This document shows, one piece after another, positions 53,799 through 64,000 of a stretch of 64,000 nt of DNA (position 1 is the first letter of the stretch; each line of letters opens with the position of its first letter). This stretch comes from Cinclus cinclus (Eukaryota; Chordata; Aves; Passeriformes; Cinclidae). A model generated the notes under the pieces. It saw only the letters and a list, made by a program, of their open reading frames with translations, searched no databases and was not told the DNA's origin. The DNA is taken from NCBI RefSeq assembly GCF_963662255.1, contig NC_085046.1, positions 132,974,392 through 133,038,391 on the forward strand, in the 5' to 3' direction. The position numbers and the translations under genes were made by a program.

Positions 53799-53822
53799 AA
53801 AAAAAAAAAAAAAATTTTTTTA
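53799..53822. repeat. Adjacent poly-A and poly-T run
   Basis: A16 immediately followed by at least T7, self-complementary. Assembly length here is likely uncertain. Confidence 0.85.
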
Positions 53823-55783
53823 ATACCTGTCAATATTGCAACTTTACATTGAGTTTCAGTTTATCTTGGTTCTTCCCTTTAAATAATCACATCTTTCAGG
53901 GAAATCACTGAATCTAGGCCATTGTATTAAAGATCAGGCATCAAATGGGAATACATTTAAATCTGAATCTTGATTATCTTGATTATATGTTTTTTTAAGC
54001 ACATCTGCTGATTCTTCAGGCTAAATACCTTCTGACTTCACAGAAGTTTGTGTGTTGCAGTTATAAAAGCATCTTAAGTCTCTCCAGTGGAACTGCTGCA
54101 GAAGAAGAGTTGAAAAGAAGATTTCTAAGGATCAAGGGGCACAAAAAATTTCTAACCTATCTCCATCTCAGGCAGTGTGACAGAAAGTCCCACTTTGAAG
54201 CACGTTGGGAATCGCCCTGGAAAAAGATGGAATGGGAGAATGGAAATGTGCTGGGTTTTTATTAATGTCTCAGTTCCTGTTGAATGTCCTACTTCTTCAG
54301 GGTCACATCTTAAGTGTCATTAGCATGAGCCCGCCTATGTTTTTCTGAAGAGAAATGCTAAGAAGACAAAAGTAATTTGGAAAGCAAACAATTTCTTTTG
54401 TGTCCTTTTCTTAGTAGAAGGGTTTTTGCCTATTATATAGTAAATACTAAAATTTAGACCAATTATCTTTTTTTTTTTCCCCATGAATCTTTTAAGAATT
54501 CATAGCGTTTTGTTTTTCTTTGTAGTGCTTCAGCATTAAAATTAAAAGATCGTATGAGAAATAATATTTTCTTTTTTTCCTATATTTTTTTAACACCATG
54601 AATGAAAAGACATTATGAAAATGAAAAAGCATGAAAATGAGGTGTGTACCAAATAGTTTATAGAGAATAAATAAAGTCAGTCTATTTTCTGTTTTGGGGG
54701 CCTGACTTTTGATTTTTCTTCTGCTCTTTGATAGTATTGGCAGCCTGTAAATGGCAAGTATTTCCAAATAAGGGAAGAATAAGTGTAGATATATGTTTTC
54801 TCATGCAACAGGTTTCCTTTTCCCAGAAATATATCAGAACTGTCATGGAAATCCATTATGCTGTCTGAATTCTGCCCTTGTTAGCATGGACCATTAATGG
54901 TTTTAGAAAGTAAAGTTGTTTTCTTGGATATAAATTTTATCTGTCCTGTCTTCCTATTTCCCTCCCCTGGGGTTTCTTCCCAGCTGACCCAGAGCAAGAG
55001 GACAAATGAGTAGCAGGGCTTCCTGCAAGAATCAAGAGGCATGGGGAACAAGTGACACAGCTGTTGGGGAGGAGGTGTTTGTTAGGCTTCATCCATGGTA
55101 TGTTTTTTATACCTACCCAGCTCTGTAAATTCAAGTACCACCTAAAACCAGGGTTTTTTTTGCTATACCAACTAGGTACTGAAGGCAAAAATTTACTGAA
55201 GTTACAGTTAATTTTGAGGAATGAGAATAGAGGACTTACAGGTTCACAACTTGGTAAATTTTGCTTCTTGAAGAGACTTCCCTGTCAAACTGTGTCTGAT
55301 AGTATTATAACCAGAGAGCAGGCCCTTACTTTCTAAATTGCCAACAGGAACCTTTATAAAGCCATACTTGTCATTCTCATCTTATTTGGGTTTGTGGGGT
55401 AGATTCAGCAGAACAGTTGCCAGAATCAGAAGGTGAAGGCGAAAGCTTCTGCAAAATGTGAAGCAAATTAATCACATTGATTGAGCTACATGTCATTTTA
55501 CAACTTCTCAGTTTTCAAAATTTTGATTCTCTGCTCTTACTTTTCCCTTCTCCTTTTGCTCACTAATGGCTTTTACAATAAGAAATCTGGAAAATTCCTC
55601 CTCTCCCACACTTCTGCAGTACCACAAAATTAACTTTGCTGCATGTGAATATTTATTCCTATGTGGTATTCATTTACACTCAAATGTGAAGAAGTGAACA
55701 GCGGTTTAAGCATGTAAATATTCAAAGCCCAAATGAAAATTACCAGCCTACTCTTGTCAGGGATTGCTTTAAGCTTCCAACTC

Positions 55784-55805
55784 TTTTTTTTTTTTTTTTT
55801 TTTTT
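55784..55805. repeat. Poly-T run (22 bases)
   Basis: Uninterrupted T22 on the sense strand. No recognisable retroposed body on either side. Confidence 0.9.
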
Positions 55806-58800
55806 AACCTTTTGGATGTAGAGCTTCATAACTGATGGCAGTTAAGTTTTATTTGCAGTTTTGACAGTGAGATTAGGAGAGAGTATTTTGGAAACAGGAT
55901 AGTGATGTTCTATTACAAATCTGCACTGATCTCTATGCTTGAATTAGAACCAAAATCTTTGTAGAAAGTAGCCTTGATGATAGTGCATTACATTTTGTAA
56001 GTTTGAAAGCAGCCTTTGAAAATTGCTGTTTATGTTTAGTTACTACAAATTGCTGTACTGCTAATAAAGAGGGTATCTGATGATGCTGTCCACACAAAGA
56101 CTTTATTAGCCTGGAATCTCCCTTGCTGAATATTTTTTTAATCAGTGGGCATCTGGAATCAGAGTCTGTATCAGATTAATTCAGATTCAATTCAGATGTA
56201 GAAAATTTATTACTTAAATGTCAGTATTTCAGCAGTCTATGTAAGCAGAAAGTAGCCTGTCTCCTATGCAGAACAGGAATAGGTTGGATTTGGATGCCAG
56301 GGGATAAGGACATAAAGATTAAATTTTGTTTTCTGTAAGTTAGAATAAGAAAATAAGGTGATGCTTAAAAAGGTGAGAAGTATGATAGGGGTAATATCTG
56401 CAGAAGGACAGATAGAGGGAAGGGAAAAACAACAGAATAATACAAAGGCCAAGTTGAAGGTGATGAGGTAAAAAATCAAAGTTCTAAATCAAGATTATTT
56501 GTGAAGTAGTTTATAGTTGATTTTCGGGTATCTGACTGCTGTCATCCTGCCTAGATACCCTAAGGAAGAATAAAGTTCTTGTCTGTTACTTAGAAAGTTT
56601 GCTATGCTCATATGGTGACATCTTTTACTCTCTGTAACCAGGAAGGAGAATAGGAGACTTGGTGACTTGGTAGTGGTAGTAACTGGCTAAAGAAATTACA
56701 GTTCCTTGTGACCGTCCTAGCAGAAGTGTTCAATGAGGGTTTAACTCTCAAAGGAAAATTGTCTTAAACAGTAAGAGAGATCACTTGAGATTAGTAGCTA
56801 GTTAAGTAGCTGTGTTCACAGAAGGAAAGTGGCAAGAGAAGAAAATGGAAGAGGTTCATAATCAAAAGAGCAAATGTTGGACTGTTACCAGAAGAAGGAG
56901 GCAAATGAAGGAATGTCCGTATCTGATAATTAGTGAAAGAAGACAGGTTCGTTTCTTGCTGCTTGCCAAGACATTTGTGTCAGATTCTCCTGCTCATTGC
57001 TTGTAGTATGACTATTGCTCTTGTTCCTCGTGTTGTAGGTTTTCCATGGTTACTTCATCACAAGGAAGCATTGGCAGCAGCCCTTAGTGGGAGGAGGTTC
57101 AGCGGCCTTAAAAGTCCTGGTGGCAAATGCGAAAGCAAATGGCTTCTGCTTCCCAGTGTTAACTCTGCTTCAGTTGGTGACATAGGGTGATAGGGAGGAT
57201 ACATGAGATGGGATGGACAGTGATTGTTTCAGGATGCAATGATTTTATGATCTGTAGCCCACACTTCTATGTATGTCTGCAGCGATGTGTGTTTGTAGCT
57301 GGTTGAGTGGTTCAGGTTCCTGATACATTGGTTGTCTTTATTTCTGGAGGAAGAGGAGAATGAGGGGGATCCAGTGCAGTCCAAAACTCATACACAGCAA
57401 GTCAGCAAGAAGGAAACACAGGGAATATATGGCCTGCATACTGACCATATACCTGGTTCTATATTCTCCTATTTTTCTTGGACAGGAAGGGATGAGTTCC
57501 AAACCTGAGCTAAGTTTTCTGTCCCTGTACACATAATCATGCTCATGTATGTTGTTACTAGCCTGCCATTCCATCTTGGGACTGGAAATTTTATTATTAA
57601 ACCACGTGACCTGATTGTGCACCGGGGCTTGAGATTCAGAGAAACAGCTGTAGAGTGAAACCTCATACAAGAAAGCATATACAAAGCTGAGTTCGTCTGT
57701 GTATTAGTCTATCCCTTCTTTCTTCATGTGCAAAGCTATCGTGCTATCTATAATAACACCCTGAAAAGGATTTCTGTGTGTCCCTTTTTCCTTTGGAGTA
57801 TGACTTTGTGTCAGTGTGTATGCCTGTGTGCAACTGTGTAAATATTCCTTGTTTCTTTCATGTTACGCATGTAGTGACTAAGAATATGCTTGCTCTTTTC
57901 TGCTTCTGGATCAAGCAGTAGATTTATGCTTTCTTTTCTTTATTTTCTCCCTGTTTTTTTTTAAACCCAGCAATATTTTAATCAATTTTTTTCCCCTTTT
58001 CAGTAATGGATTTCTTGGCAAATTTCTACCACTTTTGCTATAGCAAGTGGAAGTAGGATCAGCAGAAGGCAGCTATACCATAATCACTTTGAGCTCAATA
58101 AGGAGATCTTTACAGGCAACTTTGTTCTTATTTCTTAACGGGATTAAGAAGCTCAGCTCTTTAAATTCTTGCATATAACACTGACATTTCGAGGGTGTGT
58201 TTGGACCAAGGAGTTCAAAGAGAAGGAATAAAAAAGAAAAGCCAATATGACTTTGTTTTTTACCTTGCTGCAGGAGCAGTTTGTGCAAATCGCCTATAAG
58301 CTTATTGACCTGAATCTTTGACTCCTTGTTTTCTCTGGATTTGGCTGGAGTGTAGACACTGATAGAGCACTGATAGAGGTGATTGCACAGCCCTCGGCTT
58401 TGCTTGGCACCAGACACCCCCCCCTCCCTGCGCCTGACATTATCTTTCCCTGGCAATACTTCTGTTCTGCTGGAGCTCCTATTCCTTCAATTTTTTTAGA
58501 TTATTTTAATTCATTGCATTTTATTTAAGTAGATGTTCTGACTAAATGAAGGATGCATTCATTTTTTTTGGTAATCAGAGACAGAATAGGCATGTATCTA
58601 TTTTCATCTTGTAGAATAATTGGAATATGCATAAGAACTCACAGCACTAGTCCTTCCAAGAATGCAGTAGTTACCTCTTACTGACTTTCCTGCATGTTTG
58701 TGACACTGCTGGATTCCCATATTCCCCAGAGTAAGGGTTCCCTTATGTTTATCTGTATCACATTCAGCTAAAACAGCTTTAGAAGATGGGGCTGGGGTAT

Positions 58801-58849
58801 CTCATCACTCTCTACATGAAGCTGACAGGAGGCTGTACTGAGGTTCAAT

Positions 58850-59156
58850 CTCTTCTGCCATGCCTGTGTTGAGAGGATGAGAGAAAATGGCCTTAAATTG
58901 AAACAGGGGCGATGCAGATTCAGATTAAGATTTAGATACTAGAAAATCATTTTTCAGTGTTAGGCCTTAGGGTGCTGAGGCACTGGGATAGGTTGCTCAG
59001 GGAGATGGTGGAGTCACCATCCCTGGAGGTGTTGAAGAGGTGTCTGGATCTGGTTCTGGATAATGTGGTTTAGGGGTTACAGTGACAATGCTGGATGGAC
59101 AGCTGGACCTGATGATCTTAAAGGTCACATTCAACCCTGACAATTCTATGATTCTA
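58850..59156 (+). mobile_element. CR1 LINE, 5'-truncated, intact 3' end, sense
   Basis: GAGAGAAAATGGCCTTAAATTG, GGTTGCTCAGGGAGATGGTGG, AGTCACCATCCCTGGAGGTG and CCTGATGATCTTAAAGGTCAC appear in CR1 order. The copy ends in CAATTCTATGATTCT, the short ATTCTATG-type repeat typical of the CR1 terminus. This end is the clearest marker that the window is avian or at least sauropsid. Confidence 0.93.
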
Positions 59157-59904
59157 ATCTTTCATACTTTTTGTCACATGCTGAATATGGACAAAGAAAG
59201 GAAGGTGCTTCTCTGACAACAGCCTTTGAAAAATACTAAATCAGGATTAGATTGGATCCTAGCAGGATGAAAGGAGATCTTTTTCATCTGAACATCAGCA
59301 TTTGCCTTGTGCTTTGCCTCTTAAGGTTTCTCATTCCTTCCTGCTACTGGAACTCAGAGGATCACCTGTTTTCTTTCTAGAAGGGAAAAAAGAGATCTGA
59401 AAATGTTGAAGTGATCTTTTTTCTTTTTTTTTTTTTTAATCACCATTCACTAGGGAGCATGTAAAGGCTTCCAAGACAAAAAGTACAAGATTGTCTATAC
59501 TGTACTTTTTTTATTTGCTGCTATTCTGTACTTCTTTTTATATACTGCTACCCCATGTTTAAACCTGTCAGGCCATATTTTCAGTCCATCTTAAAGCTAT
59601 AGGTAGGTATTAACATGAACTTTAGTTGGATAAAAATTTGACCTAAGTTAAACAAGCAAACTCTTGTTCTAATCAAGACATTAAATAATTGGTCATCAAG
59701 CAGAAAATTATATCTCAAAAAGAAGTTAGAAAGCTATGTTTCAAGAAAAAATACATAGATCCAAATAGAAAACATTGTTTTAACTGTACAGAATGAAAAT
59801 GTGCAAGAAACACTTAAACAGCTTACTCAACTTTAAGCAGTTTATCAAAGCAACTCCAGCCTTTTCAGTCAGCACATTTTGGTTTTCTTAAGAACAATGA
59901 AATT

Positions 59905-59937
59905 CTGAATTCTATCTCAGCTAGGGATAGAATTCAG
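59905..59937. repeat. Perfect 12-bp inverted repeat with 9-nt loop
   Basis: CTGAATTCTATC at 59,905-59,916 and GATAGAATTCAG at 59,926-59,937 are exact reverse complements around TCAGCTAGG. A G·T and one further pair can extend the stem. It could fold in pre-mRNA or as a cruciform. No microRNA-like longer stem is visible. Confidence 0.85.
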
Positions 59938-61262
59938 GAAGGGATTATTTGGTTACAACAAGTAGTGTGATATCGTCTTGCAAGAAAGTCACAAAACTTG
60001 AACTTGGATTGCCTTAAATTTGAGGTCAAATTTGACAGAATATGAATTACAAATTAATAAGGGTAATCTTTAAAACATGAAATGTACAAATTACATATTT
60101 CACCACATGGTCTTAGTTCATGTGTATTGTACATATGTTTCTGATTTTGTTTATAATGAAGGTCCATTTTGTCTCTTTTTTGTCTTATTTGTTGGCCCTG
60201 ACAGCAAAATTCTGAATACGTTTTAGGAGTTTTTTAAGAGTTCTAAGACATGGGTGAAAAAAATTCTTGTCAACTCAGACCCAAAAAGCAGACTTGCTCA
60301 CACATTGTGTACTATATTTGCAGTAATTTAACTCTGAAAGGATCAGTAAAAATAAATAAAGCAAATGCCACATTTATGTCATCATTGGATAAATATTGAT
60401 AAAACAAATATTATTGATGGATAGAGAAAAAGAAGCACATATTTGTGACTGGTAAGTCTTTTTCTTGGGTTTGACTCACAGAAGCCTAGACTGGTTTTGA
60501 AATTGTGTGTAATACAACATGTATGTGGGAACACACGTGCCATGAGAGGGAATTGGCTGCTTTTGATATTGAACCATCTGAAGGATTGATTATTTCAAAT
60601 AAAAACATCCAGTTGTTTTCAAAAAAGTAAATTAAGATTATACTGTGTAGGAGCAGGTACATAATGCCGCTATTTATGTAGTCATGTGTGGAAGTCACAT
60701 AAAAACTGGATTAATATATGATAATGATTTAAGCTGCAATGTATATAATGAGATGTTCTTGGTTGGATGAAGAATTCCTACAGGAGATTGAATATTTCTG
60801 CATTATGGATGGAACAGAATTGTCATATAATTAAATTGAAATATGAACTTCCATAAGAGCCTTCAAACTTAGAATTTGAAACTTGTTAGAATTTCTCTGA
60901 AGTAGTCTCTCTGTTCTGCTGCAGGCTGGTTTAGAATCTCATGGATTGTTGATTTCCATTGAAATATTTTTTGAAAATTATATTAAGCAACAGTCTTTAT
61001 TTGTGGCATGTAAATATATTTTAAAATGTGCTTCTGCTGCTTTTCTAATCAAGTGCTTAGAGGTATGTAGTTTGAACCCCAGGCTAGTACTTGCATATGT
61101 CTAATAGAGTTCTTGTATTTAAAGTTTTAATAGGGAAAGATTGAAGAGATGCAAGACTTTTTTCCTTTTTTAAAAACTGATAGAAGTTCTTGGAGTAGCC
61201 AGTATGTCTGAATGATGCTCATTTGTAGCACAGGTGTATAGAATTTCTCCCTAAAAATTAGA

Positions 61263-61332
61263 ATATATATATATGTACACACACATATATACACACGTAT
61301 ATACATACATGTATATGTATATATATATTTAA
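61263..61332. repeat. AT/TG-rich microsatellite
   Basis: An imperfect alternating purine-pyrimidine tract of about 70 bp made of TATATA, TGTACACACACA and GTATATACATACATG units. Likely polymorphic in length. Confidence 0.9.
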
Positions 61333-64000
61333 AACCTATTAATAAAAAGGAAGTGAGGAATACAATTTAGTGAACACTTCCAGTGTTCTGCAGGAAATGC
61401 ATTTGGATGAGTGATCCTTGTCTTGAAAGGACTTCCAAAGCAAACAGTGGTGATAATGAGAACATATCAAGCATGCAGAGAAAGAGGAAGGCCAGACTGA
61501 GTCTAGATGAATGTGCTGCACTGCAGTGTCTTATCCCAGGAGAAAAGTGTTGTAGCTGAAATAGTTAGAAATAATTGACACTGCTTTTTAACATGATCAC
61601 TGTGCCAAAATATAATGTGTCAAGATGTCATTTTATTAAACAAAGTGGTGATTTTAATAGGAACTAAAACAGTTTCATACCAGTATTTTGGAGAGCTAAC
61701 TTCCTGCACATATGTGGGCACTTGCCAACACTTGAATATTCACAGTCTGATCCTAAAACTCAGGGAAAAAGACAATGCATTGTTCCTGAGAATTGCTGGA
61801 CAAATAAGAGTACTTAGGGCAAATGGAAGCATACAGTTATTTCAAATGAGGTTTATCCCAGGAGAAATTATGACTGTTAATCAGCATGACAGAAAACAAT
61901 AATTGCTTGCAAAGAAGCAAAGTATTGAGATGATTAACATAGTCTGAAATAAAATGCAGTAGATTAACTTGTTCAGGTGCTGGTTTCTTTCAGGTACATT
62001 ACTAAATCAATCATCTGGGCCAGATTTTCCTCATACTTTCTGTATTTGTAGCGTAGGGTGTCTCAGTTGATTTTTATGGGCTTCACTGAAACTATTTCTG
62101 TTCTATATCAGATTAAATGATAACAGTCTGGTAGTGATGGCACCAGATCTCTTCCTCTCTCTCTTTATTTGTAGAGTAAATCCATTTGCATGGCACTGTC
62201 ATTATTTATCTTGTCCTCATATAATTTGGCAAATAGGAAAAATTATGGAAACATCCCTCCCATATTGTTTAGTATCTTTATTCCCTATTCTAACAGTTCT
62301 ATTACCATTCCAAAAAACTTATAAAATTATTTTTTGCATTATTTTATACCCTGAATGATTTAAGTCTGCTGAAACTTGTATTGCCATTACAATTATAGTT
62401 AAATATATACATGAGATACTTTAAAAAGAGATAATGCACACGGAGGTTAGTTAAGGCCTGTTAGTTGTCATTGATATTCTTAAGAATAGTGTGTGCTGCT
62501 AAAAAGTAAGTTGCATGGAATGAATTAAGTGTTTGTATTTTAAGTTGTATATGGTTTATTCAAAAGTTACTGAGTATGGCTTTTGAAGAGAGGTTCCTGG
62601 CAACAGTCCTCAGTTTACAGCGTGTTTCTTAGGATTTAAGAGCAGGATTATCAGTGTGTGTAAGCTCTGTTACTGGTTGCAGGCATTGAGATAAAGCGAA
62701 TAACAAAGGACAGTTTTTGGTTGCTGATCTATAGTTTCTGAAGCTCTGGCATCGAGTTCCTATGTAGAGTCTCAGAATCCTTGTTTGGCTGGATCGAGAC
62801 TTACTGCCACTGTAGACTGGCAGAAAGGAGCAGGTCCCTTCCCTCTTCACAGCCAGTCACACTGGGCTGTCAGCATCCATGAGGTTATGTCCTTGCCAAA
62901 TGAAAGTCTACAGTGAGTGAGTCCCCAAGTCTTCGCATTGCGTCTGTTTTCTCTTTTGGCATTACTGAGTGCTCCAGGCTTTGAAACAATTTATTTCTGA
63001 ACTGATTTATTATAATTGAGAAGTGATGTTTCACTCTGAACAGCTGTATGAGGATGTTAACAATTTAAGTTTACATTTATGCTGCCAGGAAGAGGGAAAA
63101 CAAACTAAATTTCAAACTTTTATTATTCTCTCACTCTAATAGAAACTGCTGTATACTTTTTGTGACTGGTACAGTCCTTCACCCAAAGCTATTTTGTCTG
63201 ATGATAAAACCATGTGTGTATGAAGCTTGCACATTTTTTCATCTCTTTTATGACCTTATCTTCTGTAAGTGGCTTGTGTGAAGGTATGCTAACTATAGGA
63301 AGCACCTGGTAAACATACATGATATCTATGCCATGATAAGCAGTTGTGAACAAGAAAGTAGATCTGTCTGTTCTGAACTGTTCATTGTTAAAAATACGTT
63401 GTTGATTTAGCTGATTGCAAAATACATTATAGAGTGCCTAACAGCTGCTATAACATTCCTAGTCAAGAAAGTTCAATAGTTATATTGTACAAGACTTTCT
63501 GTAAGAGCCTAATACTGATAGGAACAACATGGATTAAAACAGCAGGATTGAGAAGAACTGCTAACCCATGTGCTTCTATAAAATACCACAACTACTTGTG
63601 GTACAAGCTGATTAAGTACAAATTGGGAAGTCTTTAATTTGTTAAAAAGATTAAAGTGAAATTACTTGTTAATATTCAAGTCTCTCTTTCCTACTTGTCA
63701 GTGTTGTCAGAGAAAGCTGGAGTTCTCTCTCATGTGTCTGGTAATGTCTCTCCTACCGTCGTCAGATTTCCTGACCAACTTTACCACCTTGAATTACAGT
63801 GACTTGTCTATTGGATAAACATTAGGCTATTTAAACCACATTAAAAAAAAACAAAACAAAAAACAAGAAACTTGGACTGGTTTTGAAGACAACAGAAACA
63901 ATCAATGCTGGTAAGAAATTATAAGGTCAAGATGACAATTCTATCTACATTACATATTGAAGTTGTTTAAATAAGACTTTTTTTTTTCCCCTCTTAGTTA

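Larger units (their letters stand above)
53079..58849. other. Intronic, no recognised element apart from homopolymers
   Basis: Poly-A/T runs are listed separately. A 127-codon minus-strand frame at 58,073-58,456 is the most protein-like here but lacks a known domain or a supporting second exon. A duplicated CACTGATAGAG lies near 58,357-58,378. Confidence 0.55.
52369..64000 (+). other. ZFPM2: ZFPM2 intron 2 (5' portion)
   Basis: The sequence after the exon donor contains no frame resembling the next ZFPM2 segment, so it is read as the 5' part of intron 2 (phase 1), continuing past the window edge. It holds one CR1 copy, several homopolymer tracts, a perfect inverted repeat at 59.9 kb and the fused splice-site signal at 53,040. 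Confidence 0.85.
59157..64000. other. Intronic, no recognised element apart from simple repeats
   Basis: A T-rich run near 59,420-59,439, the inverted repeat at 59.9 kb and the microsatellite at 61.3 kb are the only structures seen. A fused TTTCTTTCAG|GTACAT lies at 61,993|61,994 with a weaker donor half. Confidence 0.55.

Noticed and set aside
58073..58456. 127-codon minus-strand frame with a helical-looking segment (KIQVNKLIGDLHKLLLQQGK) and a CAAG|GTAAAA donor-like end
   Set aside because: Tempting as an antisense exon, but there is no convincing acceptor, no second exon and no known domain.

Overview
This is a vertebrate, almost certainly avian, intronic window. It is AT-rich throughout, has no bacterial-style gene packing and no long open frame. 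It carries CR1 LINE fragments, one ending in the ATTCTATG-type tail found in birds and other sauropsids. Nearly all of the listed short open frames are chance or repeat-derived.

The one confident coding feature is a single internal exon on the + strand at 52,210-52,368. It encodes the acidic N-terminal segment of ZFPM2 (FOG2), the multi-zinc-finger cofactor of GATA4/5/6. It matches the segment I recall from human ZFPM2, just after the N-terminal NuRD-recruiting motif, at roughly residues 15-66. It has a clear acceptor and donor and is phase 1 at both ends. Everything before it (1-52,209) is therefore part of ZFPM2 intron 1, and everything after (52,369-64,000) is part of intron 2. The first exon, the promoter and the zinc-finger exons lie outside the window.

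The intron contents, in order, are: a stretch of decayed coding-like sequence at about 4.96-6.18 kb (candidate retropseudogene, parent not identified); an unusual pair of nearly identical roughly 90-bp segments at 15.05 and 16.04 kb; a 63-bp tandem duplication at 22.7 kb; an antisense CR1 at 24.0-24.9 kb; a minus-strand relic of a Ty3/gypsy-type RNase H domain at 32.1-32.4 kb; a possible old CR1 at 38.5 kb and a short antisense CR1 at 39.5 kb; a sense CR1 at 41.85-42.64 kb; and a sense CR1 with its intact 3' end at 58.85-59.16 kb.

The most interesting regulatory signals are two places where a good 3' splice site is fused directly to a near-consensus 5' splice site. One is in intron 1 (43,533|43,534). 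The other is in intron 2 (53,040|53,041), only 672 nt past the exon. These are candidate recursive-splicing (ratchet) points or poison/alternative terminal exons of ZFPM2. They rest on sequence inspection alone. No tRNA, rRNA, CRISPR, prokaryotic mobile element or CpG-rich promoter was seen.
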